DNA of 64,000 nt from Pyxidicoccus sp. MSG2 (GCF_026626705.1 NZ_JAPNKC010000001.1:8636001-8700000); one strand, 5' to 3'; positions 1 through 8,460 are shown, numbered from the stretch's first letter. Numbers and translations are program-made. The notes: generated by a model from the letters alone, not told the origin.

Positions 1-710
1 ACGCCGGGCACCAGGTCGCGCAGGTCGAAGCGCTGGATGTCCTTGGGGCTGGTGGGGCCGAGCGATAGGAGATGTTGGCCGTGCAGCCGCATCTGCTCGC
101 CCGCCACGCCCAGCTTCTTGAGCTCCGCGGGGTCCGGCGGCAGGCCCTGCTGGGCCCGGCTCTGCACGTGCGCCAGGGCGCGCTGCAGGCCCTCGCCCAC
201 GCGGCCCAGGTTCTGCGCCACGTCCGCCGCCAGCGTGCCCAGGCGCGCCAGCCGCTCCATCTCCACCCAGCGCATGCGCGGGTCCAGCAGCGCCTCGGCG
301 CGCTGGCCACCCGCCTCGCGGTGGGCCTTCAGCTCCAACAGGGTGTGGACGCGGACCTTCAGCTCCAGCGGATCCAGCGGCTCGGTGATGAGCAGGTCGT
401 CCACGCCCGCCTCGAGCACCTCGCGGCGCGTCTGCCGGTCCGCGCGGGGGGTCAGCATGAGCACCGGCGGAGACGAAGGGCCGCCCAGCTCCGCCACCAG
501 ACGCCGGTAGGCCGCCAGGCCGTCCGTGCCGGGCCGCTGCACGTCCAGCAGCACCAGGTCCGCCGCCTGCCGGGACGCCGCCGAAGCCGCCGCCTTGCCG
601 CTGGCGGGCAGTACGTCATAACCAGCAGGGGCGAGGATGGAGTACAGCCGCTCCAGGCCACCCGACTGCACATCCACAGCCAGCACCCGAGGCCGGTACG
701 TTGCGGTCAT
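1..710 (-). CDS. Degenerate receiver / HisKA-like hybrid protein (partial)
   Basis: An open frame runs from ATG at 710 to the window edge with no stop, so the C-terminus (about residue 236 onward) is missing. Residues 1-125 look like a response-regulator receiver: a central LLDVQRPG holds the expected phospho-Asp and VLMLTPR the switch Thr. The acidic pocket reads VLAVDVQS instead of a DD pair, and the invariant Lys of the KPL motif is Glu (ITEPL). Residues 150-200 (MERLARLGTLAADVAQNLG) resemble a HisKA dimerisation helix of the LAxGVAHEINNP type, but Gln stands where the phosphoacceptor His is expected. Both domains may therefore be non-phosphorylating. An in-frame ATG at 728 preceded by GGTGGGGG is an alternative start; 710 was chosen for GGAG nine bases upstream. 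Whether a catalytic ATPase domain follows cannot be seen. Confidence 0.7.
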   Translation of the reverse strand, partial: MTATYRPRVLAVDVQSGGLERLYSILAPAGYDVLPASGKAAASAASRQAADLVLLDVQRPGTDGLAAYRRLVAELGGPSSPPVLMLTPRADRQTRREVLEAGVDDLLITEPLDPLELKVRVHTLLELKAHREAGGQRAEALLDPRMRWVEMERLARLGTLAADVAQNLGRVGEGLQRALAHVQSRAQQGLPPDPAELKKLGVAGEQMRLHGQHLLSLGPTSPKDIQRFDLRDLVPG

Positions 711-788
711 TCCCGTCGTCTCCAGCATCACGCCACCCCCACCAGGTGACCGGGCAGCGACACCCGGAAGTTCCCAAGTAGACCCTAC

Positions 789-853
789 GGACCGCATACC
801 GGACTGGATGCGACTTCCCCCCCGGAGCCTGCAACCAGTCCGGTACGCGGTCC
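789..853. repeat. 19-bp inverted repeat with one mismatch
   Basis: The left arm at 789-807 reads GGACCGCATACCGGACTGG. The right arm at 835-853 is its reverse complement except for one base, with a 27-base spacer. It lies 79 bases or more upstream of the receiver start, so it could be an operator pair, a leader hairpin or a terminator of the preceding operon. Confidence 0.75.
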
Positions 854-1047
854 GAAACCTGACCGAACACCATGCGAGGCGCGTGCCGGATGGGTGGCGG
901 GAGTTTCGTCGGACTCTGACGAAACAAAAGGTGGATCATCCCAGTAACGGCGGGGGGTTGGACTGTCTGCTCCCGGGCTGAACCCGCACCGGGGGTGTTG
1001 ATCAAGTGACGGGTGGGGGTCACTCCTGACCAGGAATCAATATTGAC

Positions 1048-1067
1048 CCGGGTGTTTTAGTACCCGG
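1048..1067 (-). terminator. Possible terminator of the importer operon
   Basis: A hairpin with stem CCGGGT/ACCCGG and an 8-base A-rich loop lies 15 bases past the stop of the last importer gene, reading on the minus strand. It is followed by GTCAATATTG rather than a U-tract, so its function as an intrinsic terminator is uncertain. Confidence 0.35.
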
Positions 1068-1082
1068 TGCCTGGGGAGGGCC

Positions 1083-2012
1083 TCAGCGCGACTCCTGCTC
1101 ATAGGGCACGCCGAGTGCGGCGGGGGCGCTGCTGCGCTGCCCCTGGAGTGTGAGGAGGGCCAAGGTGAGCACGTAGGGGAGGGCCTGCAACATGCCCTGG
1201 GGTACGACCTCCAGCAAGCCGGGAGCGCTGGAGGCGAGGCCGATTCTCAGTGCGTCGCCGAAGGCGAAGAAGAGGGCGGCGAGGAAGGCGCCCACGGGCG
1301 TCCAGCGGCCGAACACCATGGCGGCCAGGGCGATGAAGCCCAGGCCCGCGGGGGTGTGCTGCTCGAAGCGGCGCAGCACGTACGTGGACAGCACGGCGCC
1401 GCCCAGGCCCGCCAGCAGGCCGCCGCCCAGCACCGCGCCCCAGCGCAGCCCGGCGACGCTCAGGCCCAGCGTGGCCACGGCGTGGGGCTTGTCGCCCACC
1501 GCGCGCAGGCGCAGGCCCAGCGGCGTGCGCGCCAGCAGGAAGTGGAGGGCGAAGGGCAGCACCAGCGCGAGGTAGGTGGGGGCGAAGTGGCCGGACAGCG
1601 CGCTCAGCACCGGCACGGACTCGAGGCCGGGGATGGACCAGCGCGTGGCGATTCCCAGGTCCGGCGTGCCGTTGGCTCCGTACTGGGACTCCACCAGGAA
1701 GGTGCCGCCGGCCAGGGCCACCAGGTTGAGGGCGATGCCGGACACCACCTGGTCCGAGCGCCAGCGGATGCTGAGGAAGCCGTGCACCGCGGCGAACGCC
1801 GCGCCCGCCAGCATGCCCACGCCGACGGCCAGGGGCACGGGCATCTTCAGCGCCGCCACCGCCGCGCAGAAGGCGCCCACGCGCATCATCCCCTCCACGC
1901 CCACGGACACCACGCCGGCGCGCTCGGAGAGCACCGCGCCCAGTGCCGCGAAGACGAGCGGAGGCATCGCGTCCAGCGTGGAGAAGAGCACTTCGCGGAT
2001 GACGTCAAGCAC
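1083..2012 (-). CDS. Nucleoside-type ABC transporter permease 2
   Basis: This 309-aa polytopic inner-membrane protein is the second permease of a BmpA-type (nucleoside/basic membrane protein) importer, of the YufQ/RnsD kind. It begins VLDVIREVLFSTLDAMPPLV and has the family-typical segments SERAGVVSVGVEGMM near residue 30 and RWSDQVVSGIALNL-like text near residue 85, with about eight hydrophobic stretches. The GTG start at 2012 is preceded by GGAGG at six bases and overlaps the stop of permease 1 by 8 bases, which indicates translational coupling. It is the last gene of the order bmpA, ATPase, permease 1, permease 2. Family assignment is firm; the substrate (nucleosides) is inferred from the divergent phosphorylase gene and the nearby cytidine deaminase. 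Confidence 0.92.
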   Translation of the reverse strand: MLDVIREVLFSTLDAMPPLVFAALGAVLSERAGVVSVGVEGMMRVGAFCAAVAALKMPVPLAVGVGMLAGAAFAAVHGFLSIRWRSDQVVSGIALNLVALAGGTFLVESQYGANGTPDLGIATRWSIPGLESVPVLSALSGHFAPTYLALVLPFALHFLLARTPLGLRLRAVGDKPHAVATLGLSVAGLRWGAVLGGGLLAGLGGAVLSTYVLRRFEQHTPAGLGFIALAAMVFGRWTPVGAFLAALFFAFGDALRIGLASSAPGLLEVVPQGMLQALPYVLTLALLTLQGQRSSAPAALGVPYEQESR

Positions 2013-3132
2013 GGGGCACCTCCGCGGTGGTGGAGGCGGCGGCCGGAGCAGCGGCCTCGCGGCGGCGCAGCATGGCGAGCCACACCATGCGGCCGGCGAC
2101 GAAGAGCAGCGCGAGGCCCTGGATGAGCTCGGGGAAGCTCTTGTGCACGTCCAGCAACTGCATGCGGGTGCCGCCCGCGCGCAGCACGCCGAAGAAGAGC
2201 GCGGCCACCATGGCGCCCAGCGGGTGGTTGTTGCCGATGAGGGCGATGGCGATGCCGTCGAAGCCGTAGGGCGCGCCCAGCGAGCCGGGGTAGCGCCCCT
2301 CGGTGCCCAGCACCAGCACCGCGCCCGCCAGCCCCGCCATGGCCCCGGCCAGCGCCATGGCCAGGCCGGTGCGCCGCGCCACCGGGACTCCGGCGGCGCG
2401 CGCGGCCTCGGCGCCCAGGCCCACCGCGCGCGTTTCGAAGCCGGAGCGGGTGCGCGCAAGCCAGACCCACACGCCCACCGCCAGCAGCAGCGCCAGCGGG
2501 AAGCCCAGGTTGAGGCGGGAGAGCTCCCCCAGGAGCCGGGGCAGCGTCGCGGTGGCCTGGATTTCGGCGGTGCCGGTGATGGACTGGCCGCCCTCGGCCA
2601 CGCCCCGCAGCGGGCCGATGACGAGCCAGTTGTCCACGAGGCGCAGCGCCACCCAGTTGAGCATGATGGTGGAGATGACCTCGTGCACGCCCCGGTAGAG
2701 CTTGAGGAGCGCGGCGAGGCCCGCCCACACGGCCCCCGCGAGCGCCGCGGCCACGAGCGCCGCGGGGATGTGCAGCACCGCGGGCAGGGACACGTGGGCG
2801 CCCACCACCGCGGCGGCCAGCGCGCCCAGAATCATCTGACCCTGCGCGCCGATGTTGAAGAGGCCCACCTTGAAGGCCACGGCCACGGACAGGCCGGTGA
2901 GGGTGAGCAGCGCGGCCTTCATCGCGGCCTCGCCCAGGGGCCGGGTGAGGACGGTGGTGGCGGCCCCGTCCAGCCAGGCCGGCCAGTTGCCGATGCCTCC
3001 CCACAACATCTCCACATAGGCGGCCGTGGCGGTGCCGGGCGTCATCGTCAGGGCGATGAGCCCCCAGCACACCGCGAGCGCCAGCAGCACGGAGAGCACC
3101 GACGGCAGGGCTTGTCTCAGGCGCTCAGGCAT
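2005..3132 (-). CDS. Nucleoside-type ABC transporter permease 1
   Basis: This 375-aa inner-membrane permease (YufP/RnsC type) should form the translocation pore together with permease 2. It opens MPERLRQALPSVLSVLLALA with a hydrophobic helix. It carries the family-typical FKVGLFNIGAQGQMILGAL around residue 85-105 and YRGVHEVISTIMLNW around residue 145-160. About eight further hydrophobic segments follow. The ATG at 3132 overlaps the ATPase stop (TGA at 3125-3127) by 8 bases, and its own stop overlaps the GTG of permease 2, so the three genes form a tightly coupled operon. No lesion is visible. Confidence 0.92.
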   Translation of the reverse strand: MPERLRQALPSVLSVLLALAVCWGLIALTMTPGTATAAYVEMLWGGIGNWPAWLDGAATTVLTRPLGEAAMKAALLTLTGLSVAVAFKVGLFNIGAQGQMILGALAAAVVGAHVSLPAVLHIPAALVAAALAGAVWAGLAALLKLYRGVHEVISTIMLNWVALRLVDNWLVIGPLRGVAEGGQSITGTAEIQATATLPRLLGELSRLNLGFPLALLLAVGVWVWLARTRSGFETRAVGLGAEAARAAGVPVARRTGLAMALAGAMAGLAGAVLVLGTEGRYPGSLGAPYGFDGIAIALIGNNHPLGAMVAALFFGVLRAGGTRMQLLDVHKSFPELIQGLALLFVAGRMVWLAMLRRREAAAPAAASTTAEVPRA

Positions 3133-4903
3133 GGCCCACCCCCGCTCCCAGCATGCGCCGTCCCAATTCGCGCTCGTCGTAGTCGGGCCGGGTGAAGTGG
3201 CCCGTCACGCGCCCCTCGAAGAGGACGTAGACGCGGTCGGAGAGCGCGAGCACCTCCTCCAGGTCCAGGGAGACCAGCAGCACTCCAGCCCCATGGGCGC
3301 GCGCCTCGCGCAGCTTCGCCTGCACGTGGGCCACCGCGCCGATGTCCAGGCCGCGCGTGGGCTGCACCACGACGAGCAGGCGGGGCTTCGCGTCCAGCTC
3401 TCGCGCCACCACCACCTTCTGCTGGTTGCCGCCGGACAGCCTCGCCAGGGTCAGCGTCGGGTCCGGAGGGCGCACGTCGTACGCCTCGAGCAGGGCGAGT
3501 GTGCGCTCGCGGCGCCCGGCGAAGTCGAGCCATGGGCCCCTGGCGAAGGGCGGCCGCGTGTGCCGGCCGAGGGCCACGTTCTCCTCCACGCTGAGGGCCT
3601 TCACCACGGCGCGGCGCAGCCGGTCCTCGGGCACGTGGCCCACGCCGCGCTCGCGCGCCCGGGCAGGGGTGAGGCCCGCCAGCGGCCCTCCGAGCAGCGT
3701 GCCGCTTCCCGACGTGAGCGGGCGCAGGCCGGTGAGGACCTCGGCCAGTTCGCGCTGCCCGTTGCCGTCCACGCCCGCGATGCCGACGATTTCGCCCGCG
3801 CGCACGGTGAGGTCCACGCCGCGCAGCGCCGGGCGGCCGTTGTCTCCCACGGCCTGGAGCCCGCTCGCTTCCAGCAGCACCTCGCCCACGGACGTCGCCG
3901 GAGCCTGCTCGTGGGCTGCTTCCTCGGGGGCCGTGCTCGTGAGCGCGAGCGCCACCGTTCCCTGGCCCTCCCGGGAAGGGACGTGCCGCTCGGCGGCGAG
4001 TCCCGGCGGGACTCCTCCCATGAGCGCGAGCGCCGACATGGCGGGCGTGACCGGGTCCCCGGGTGGGGCGACGGCTGCCTCCGGCAACACGGCGCCCAGG
4101 GATTCGACCTGGCCTCGTGGGGGGACCCGTGCCGGCGACACCCCGGCCTGGGACGCCGGAGCCTGCGCCCGGGCATCCGCTCCGGGCCGTGGGCCTTCAC
4201 CCACCATGAGGTTGGCCAGCTGCCCGACGGTGGTCTCCGCCGCGCGCACCTCGGCCACGACGCGTCCCCGGCGCATCACGGCGACGCGGTCCGCCACGCC
4301 CAGCACCTCCTTCAGCTTGTGGCTGATGAGCACCACGGTGCGCCCCTGCGCGACGAGGCCGCGCATCACCTGGGCCAGCTCGTCCGACTCCTGCGGCGTG
4401 AGCACGGCGGTGGGCTCGTCGAGCACCAGCACCTGGGCCCCCCGGTGCAGCGCCTTGACGATTTCCACCTTCTGCTGCGAGCCCACGGTGAGGGTGTCCA
4501 CGCGTGCGCGCGGCTCCAACTGGAAGCCGAAGCGGGCGCAGGTGGCGGCCACCTCGCTGACGGCGCGCTCCAAATCGAAGAGGCCACGGCGCGTGGGCTC
4601 GCGGCCGAGCACCACGTTCTCCGCCACCGTCAGCGTGGGCACGAGCATGAAGTGCTGGTGCACCATGCCGATGCCCCGGGCAATCGCGTCACGGGGGCTC
4701 TTGAAGCGCACGGGCCGCCCGCCCACGGACAGCTCGCCCCCGTCCGGCTGGTAGAGGCCGTAGAGGACGTTCATCAGGCTCGTCTTGCCCGCGCCGTTCT
4801 CTCCCACCACGGCGAGCAGTTCGCCCTCGCGCACGTCGAGCGACGCGTCCTCCAGCGACACGCAGTTGCCGAAGGCCTTGCGGATGTGCCGGAGGGAAAT
4901 CAG
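3125..4903 (-). CDS. Nucleoside-type ABC transporter, double ATP-binding protein
   Basis: This is a tandem ABC ATPase of the sugar/nucleoside importer class. Domain 1 has Walker A GENGAGKTS, a signature region TVGSQQKVEIVKAL and Walker B VLVLDEPTAVLTP. Domain 2 has the degenerate Walker A GVDGNGQRE, signature LSGGNQQKV and PTRGLDIGA, as is usual for the second half of this family. Between them is an Ala/Pro-rich linker of roughly 100 residues, longer than typical. The start is a problem: the first canonical start codon is GTG at 4861, but that would delete the conserved first strand. The frame stays open upstream through LISLRHIRKAFGN to a stop at 4931-4933 with no ATG, GTG or TTG. I annotate CTG at 4903 (ATT at 4900 is the other option), which overlaps the bmpA stop. 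Confidence 0.88.
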   Translation of the reverse strand: MISLRHIRKAFGNCVSLEDASLDVREGELLAVVGENGAGKTSLMNVLYGLYQPDGGELSVGGRPVRFKSPRDAIARGIGMVHQHFMLVPTLTVAENVVLGREPTRRGLFDLERAVSEVAATCARFGFQLEPRARVDTLTVGSQQKVEIVKALHRGAQVLVLDEPTAVLTPQESDELAQVMRGLVAQGRTVVLISHKLKEVLGVADRVAVMRRGRVVAEVRAAETTVGQLANLMVGEGPRPGADARAQAPASQAGVSPARVPPRGQVESLGAVLPEAAVAPPGDPVTPAMSALALMGGVPPGLAAERHVPSREGQGTVALALTSTAPEEAAHEQAPATSVGEVLLEASGLQAVGDNGRPALRGVDLTVRAGEIVGIAGVDGNGQRELAEVLTGLRPLTSGSGTLLGGPLAGLTPARARERGVGHVPEDRLRRAVVKALSVEENVALGRHTRPPFARGPWLDFAGRRERTLALLEAYDVRPPDPTLTLARLSGGNQQKVVVARELDAKPRLLVVVQPTRGLDIGAVAHVQAKLREARAHGAGVLLVSLDLEEVLALSDRVYVLFEGRVTGHFTRPDYDERELGRRMLGAGVGHA

Positions 4904-6090
4904 GGCGCGGCAGCCTGGAAGGTGGCGAGGTCACCCGGCACGGCCGGCACCTGGAGCTGCCCGGAGACGATGCGCTGGCGCAGGCCGTCCACCTTCTGCA
5001 GCGCCTCCGCCTTGTTGGGGAAGTCCACCCGCACCTCGGCCATGCCCACGCCGTTCTCCTTGAGGCCGAGCACCTGCTCGCCCGCGGAGAACTTCCCGTC
5101 CACCAGGTCCTTCGTCGCCTGGTAGATGGCCAGGTCGGTGTACTTCATCATCGACGTGAGGATGGCGTCCGGCGCCACGTGCGACTGGTCCGAGTCCACG
5201 CCAATCGCATACACGCTCTTGCCCGCGGCGCGCGCCTCCTTCACCGCCTGGATGACGCCGATGCCGTCCGCGCCCGCGGCGTGGAAGAGGATGTCCGCGC
5301 CCTTGGCGATGAGGTCCTGCGCCACCTGCTTGCCCGCGGCCATGTTGTTGAAGCTGCCCGTGTAGACGGCCATCAGCGCCTGGGCGGCCTGGGGGTTGGT
5401 CGTCTTCACGCCCGCGCGGTAGCCCACCTCGAAGCGCTGGATGAGGGGCACCTCGATGCCGCCCACGAAGCCCACCTTGTTCGTCTTCGTCACCAGGCCC
5501 GCCAGCGCGCCCACGAGGAAGCTGCCCTCCTGCTCCTTGAACAGGACGGTGCGCACGTTGGGCAGCTTCAGCACCTTGCCCTGCGCGTCCAGCACCTGGC
5601 TGTCGATGAGCAGGAACTGGGACTTGGGGTTCTCCTGCGCGGCGGTGCGCACGGCGTTGGCGAGCATGTAGCCATTGCCGATGGTGAGCTGGGCGCCCTG
5701 GTCCACGAGGAGCTGGAGGTTGGGGGCGTAGTCCTCCTGGGCCTTGCTCTGGAGCACCATGGGCTTCACGGGCAGGGGCTGAATCGTGGAGGCGATGGCC
5801 GTCAGGTGGGCCGGGAGGGACTGGCGGACCTCATCGGGGGTGGCGTCCACGTACTTGCCGCCCTCGTAGCGCTTGCCGGCGGCGTACAACTCCAGGCCGC
5901 GCAGGGCGGCGTCGTTGAAGGAGTGGTCGCCGCGCCCGCCCACGTCGATGACGAGCCCCACGGGGATGGGGGCCTTGGCCGGCTGCTGGGCGGTGGCGGT
6001 GCCCTGGGCACCGGCGGGGGGCGCTTCTTCCTTCTTGGAGCACGCACACAGGAGGGCGGCGAGGGCCAGGACGTGGAGGCGGAGCATCAT
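4900..6090 (-). CDS. BmpA-family substrate-binding lipoprotein
   Basis: This 396-aa periplasmic binding lipoprotein is the ligand receptor of the ABC importer encoded downstream. The start MMLRLHVLALAALLCAC gives a lipoprotein signal with the acylated Cys near residue 17, followed by a Lys/Glu/Ala/Pro-rich linker. The mature part has the BmpA pattern: PVGLVIDVGGRGDHSFND near residue 45, LGLVTKTNKVGFVGG-like text in the middle, and AIGVDSDQSHVAPDAILTSM in the C-terminal third. BmpA/PnrA proteins bind purine or other nucleosides, which fits the divergent deoA gene 78 bases away. Two adjacent ATG codons (6090 and 6087) could start it. The intergenic strip 6091-6168 must hold promoters for both directions. 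Confidence 0.93.
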   Translation of the reverse strand: MMLRLHVLALAALLCACSKKEEAPPAGAQGTATAQQPAKAPIPVGLVIDVGGRGDHSFNDAALRGLELYAAGKRYEGGKYVDATPDEVRQSLPAHLTAIASTIQPLPVKPMVLQSKAQEDYAPNLQLLVDQGAQLTIGNGYMLANAVRTAAQENPKSQFLLIDSQVLDAQGKVLKLPNVRTVLFKEQEGSFLVGALAGLVTKTNKVGFVGGIEVPLIQRFEVGYRAGVKTTNPQAAQALMAVYTGSFNNMAAGKQVAQDLIAKGADILFHAAGADGIGVIQAVKEARAAGKSVYAIGVDSDQSHVAPDAILTSMMKYTDLAIYQATKDLVDGKFSAGEQVLGLKENGVGMAEVRVDFPNKAEALQKVDGLRQRIVSGQLQVPAVPGDLATFQAAAP

Positions 6091-6168
6091 GGCCCGCTTA
6101 TCTACCAGATGAAGCCCGGCCTTTCCCGGAGTGCATGGGGGGCCGTGTTCCTGGTATGGGCTCACCCC

Positions 6169-7473
6169 GTGCAACCCTACGAGCTCATCAAGGCAAAGCG
6201 GGATGGTGGCCGGCTGGACCCGGCGGACATCCGCGCGTTCATCCAGGCGTATACGGCGGGGACGGTGGCGGACTACCAGATGGCGGCCATGTGCATGGCC
6301 ATCTTCTTCAAGGGACTCGACTCCCGGGAGCTGGGGGCCTGGGCCCGCGCCATGCTCGAGTCCGGCGAGGTGCTGGACTTGTCGGACACGCCCGCCGTGA
6401 AGGTGGACAAACACTCGACGGGTGGGGTGGGGGACAAGGTGTCGCTCAGCCTGGCGCCCCTGGCCGCCGCCTGCGGGGTTCCGGTGCCGATGATTTCGGG
6501 CCGGGGTCTGGGCCACACGGGCGGGACGCTGGACAAGCTGGAGTCCATCCCCGGCTTCAACGTCAACCTGCCCACGTCCGAGTACCGGAGGCTGGTGCGC
6601 GAGGTGGGCTGCTGCCTGATTGGCCAGACGGCGCAGGTGGCCCCGGCGGACAAGAAGCTCTACGCGCTGCGCGACGTGACGGCGACGGTGGACTGCATCC
6701 CGCTGATTGCGTCGTCCATCATGAGCAAGAAGCTGGCGGAGGGCATCGACGCGCTGGTGCTGGACGTGAAGGTGGGCAGTGGCGCCTTCATGAAGCGCGA
6801 CGAGGATGCTCGCACGCTGGCTCGGACGATGATCGGGCTGGGCGCGGAGATGGGGAAGAAGGTGGTGGCGCTCCTCACGGACATGGACCAGCCGCTGGGC
6901 CGCAAGGTGGGCAACGCGCTGGAGGTGATGGAAGCGGTGGACATGCTCCGCGGCGAGGCTCCGGACGACTACACGGAGATTACCTACGCGCTGACGGCGG
7001 AGATGCTGGTGCTGGGCAAGGCGGCGGCGACGGTGGACGAGGCGCGCGAGAAGCTGCGCAAGGTGGTGGAGGACGGCAGCGCGGTGCGCAAGCTGAAGGA
7101 AATCGTCCAGGTGCAGGGTGGGGACCCGCGCGCGATTGACGACTACTCGCTGCTGCCGCAGGCGAAGTCCACGGTGGACGTGGTGGCGCCGCGCGACGGG
7201 TGGGTGACGGCGATTGATACGGAGGGCGTGGGCCTGGCGGGCGTGGCGCTGGGAGCGGGGCGGCAGCGGGTGGACAGCAAGATCGACCCTGCCGTGGGCT
7301 TCACGCTGCTGAAGAAGACGGGTGAGTCCGTGACGAAGGGCGAGTCGGTGGTGCGCGTGCACTACAACGACGCGGGCCCGGTGGCGGACGTGAAGGCGCG
7401 CCTGCTGGCGGCGTACAGGTTTGGCGACGCGGCGCCCGTGGCCCGGCCGCTGGTGCGGGAGCGGGTGGAGTAG
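6169..7473 (+). CDS. deoA: Pyrimidine-nucleoside / thymidine phosphorylase
   Basis: The 434-aa product cleaves pyrimidine nucleosides with phosphate to base and (deoxy)ribose-1-phosphate. The family signature is complete: KVDKHSTGGVGDKVSL near residue 80 (phosphate loop), ISGRGLGHTGGTLDKLESIPG near 110, and SSIMSKKLAEGIDALVLDVK near 185-205. A C-terminal domain with a biotinyl-like GxGR/DPAVGF pattern follows. GTG at 6169 gives VQPYELIKAKRDG, matching the usual N-terminus and length; ATG at 6109 would add 20 residues. It is divergent from the nucleoside importer and thus probably catabolises imported nucleosides. PyNP and DeoA enzymes cannot be separated by eye, so the symbol is used in the broad sense. 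Confidence 0.93.
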   Translation: MQPYELIKAKRDGGRLDPADIRAFIQAYTAGTVADYQMAAMCMAIFFKGLDSRELGAWARAMLESGEVLDLSDTPAVKVDKHSTGGVGDKVSLSLAPLAAACGVPVPMISGRGLGHTGGTLDKLESIPGFNVNLPTSEYRRLVREVGCCLIGQTAQVAPADKKLYALRDVTATVDCIPLIASSIMSKKLAEGIDALVLDVKVGSGAFMKRDEDARTLARTMIGLGAEMGKKVVALLTDMDQPLGRKVGNALEVMEAVDMLRGEAPDDYTEITYALTAEMLVLGKAAATVDEAREKLRKVVEDGSAVRKLKEIVQVQGGDPRAIDDYSLLPQAKSTVDVVAPRDGWVTAIDTEGVGLAGVALGAGRQRVDSKIDPAVGFTLLKKTGESVTKGESVVRVHYNDAGPVADVKARLLAAYRFGDAAPVARPLVRERVE

Positions 7474-7509
7474 TTTCCGCCAGTCCGCCTCATGGTAGAT
7501 GCGCGGGGC

Positions 7510-7869
7510 ATGATCGACCACGTCATGCTCCGAGTGAGGGACTTCGCCGCGTCCAAGCGTTTCTACGACGCGGTGCTGGAGACGCTGGGCTACCGGATGT
7601 TGATGGACTTCGGTGACCGTGGTGGCTACGGCGACCGAAAGCCCTACTTCTGGATTGGCACGTCGCAGGAGCCGCACCCGCGCACGCATCTCGCCTTCAT
7701 GGCGAAGGACCGCGCGGCAGTGGATGCGTTCCACGCGAAGGCGCTGGAGCTGGGTGCGAAGAGCGACGGCGCGCCGGGCCTGCGTCCGCACTACCACCCG
7801 AACTACTACGGGGCCTTCGTCATCGACCCCGATGGGCACAACATCGAGGCGGTGTGCCACACGGCATAG
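7510..7869 (+). CDS. VOC family (glyoxalase-like) protein
   Basis: This 119-aa protein has the vicinal oxygen chelate fold: MIDHVMLRVRDFAASKRFYD at the N-terminus gives the first metal-side His, and the C-terminal YGAFVIDPDGHNIEAVC contains the typical Asp-Pro-Asp-Gly-His and Glu residues. Single-module VOC proteins of this length act as dimers; the reaction is not predictable. ATG at 7510 matches the common MIDHV start; ATG at 7492 would add six residues. It follows deoA by 36 bases on the same strand and could be co-transcribed. Confidence 0.85.
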   Translation: MIDHVMLRVRDFAASKRFYDAVLETLGYRMLMDFGDRGGYGDRKPYFWIGTSQEPHPRTHLAFMAKDRAAVDAFHAKALELGAKSDGAPGLRPHYHPNYYGAFVIDPDGHNIEAVCHTA

Positions 7870-8046
7870 TCGGCCATCGCATGGTCGTCCGCCGCCTGTC
7901 CCCCGGCTGCGGCCGGCATCCCCGGCGCCTGCCTGCACGCGGACCAGGAGTCGGCGCGCGGCCTCGTGGGATTGCCAACGCATCCAGCGCTTCACCCCGC
8001 GCACCGAACGCGCCATCCTCCCAGTCCGGAGGAACAGGCAGGGGCC

Positions 8047-8460
8047 ATGAACCAGGGCGCAGCGCTGTACATCCATCCGGGCGTGAAGGTCCGGCCGTGC
8101 GAGTGGGGCTACGGCGTCTTCACCGACGAGCCCATCCCCGCCGGAGAGCTCATCGAGGAGTGTCACTACCTTAAGGTGCTGCACAAGCACGCGCGGATGC
8201 CGCCGCTCGACGACTACGTCTTTCAAATCAAGTGGGGCGAGAACGAAGAGCGCCGCGAGGGAGACTGGGTCGCCCTCGTGATGGGCTACGGGATGATCTA
8301 CAACCACTCCCAGGAGCCCAACGCCGCGTACTACCGCCTCGTGGACCGCGACCTCTTCTGCTTCCACGCGCTGCGCGACATCCACCCCGGCGAGCAGATC
8401 TGCATCAGCTACGGCGAGGAGTGGTGGAAGTCCCGGGGCCAGAACGTGCCGGAAACCTGA
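8047..8460 (+). CDS. SET-domain protein
   Basis: This 137-aa protein consists almost only of a SET domain, the fold of protein-lysine methyltransferases that use S-adenosylmethionine. Visible motifs are GYGVFTDEPIPAGELIEE near residue 20-40, the pseudoknot piece NHSQEPNA near residue 95 (usual form NHSCxPN) and PGEQICISYGEEWW near the C-terminus. The ATG at 8047 follows GGAGGAACAGGCAGGGGCC. No pre- or post-SET Cys clusters are present. Bacterial single-domain SET proteins exist but their substrates are mostly unknown. Neighbours give no clear hint. Confidence 0.85.
   Translation: MNQGAALYIHPGVKVRPCEWGYGVFTDEPIPAGELIEECHYLKVLHKHARMPPLDDYVFQIKWGENEERREGDWVALVMGYGMIYNHSQEPNAAYYRLVDRDLFCFHALRDIHPGEQICISYGEEWWKSRGQNVPET

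Larger units (their letters stand above)
711..1082. other. Intergenic region with several hairpins
   Basis: No plausible gene lies in these 372 bases between the 3' end of the importer operon and the start of the receiver gene, both on the minus strand. The stretch holds a 19-bp inverted repeat (789-853), a perfect 8-bp hairpin with 7-base loop (903-910 with 918-925), a 10-bp palindrome TCAATATTGA (1037-1046) and a CCGGGT/ACCCGG hairpin (about 1048-1067). None is followed by a clear T-run. Confidence 0.6.

Noticed and set aside
1576..3195. Long plus-strand open frame across the two permease genes
   Set aside because: It is a His/Arg/Gly-rich shadow frame, antisense to well-supported permease genes; such frames arise from GC-biased codons.
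6095..6110. TAGATA box just before bmpA as a promoter for a leaderless transcript
   Set aside because: Only one weak hexamer without a -35 partner; not enough to call.
6091..8385. Minus-strand extension of the BmpA frame over deoA and the VOC gene
   Set aside because: The extra 765 residues are Arg/His/Val-rich without domains and lie opposite intact deoA; the signal peptide at 6090 marks the true start.
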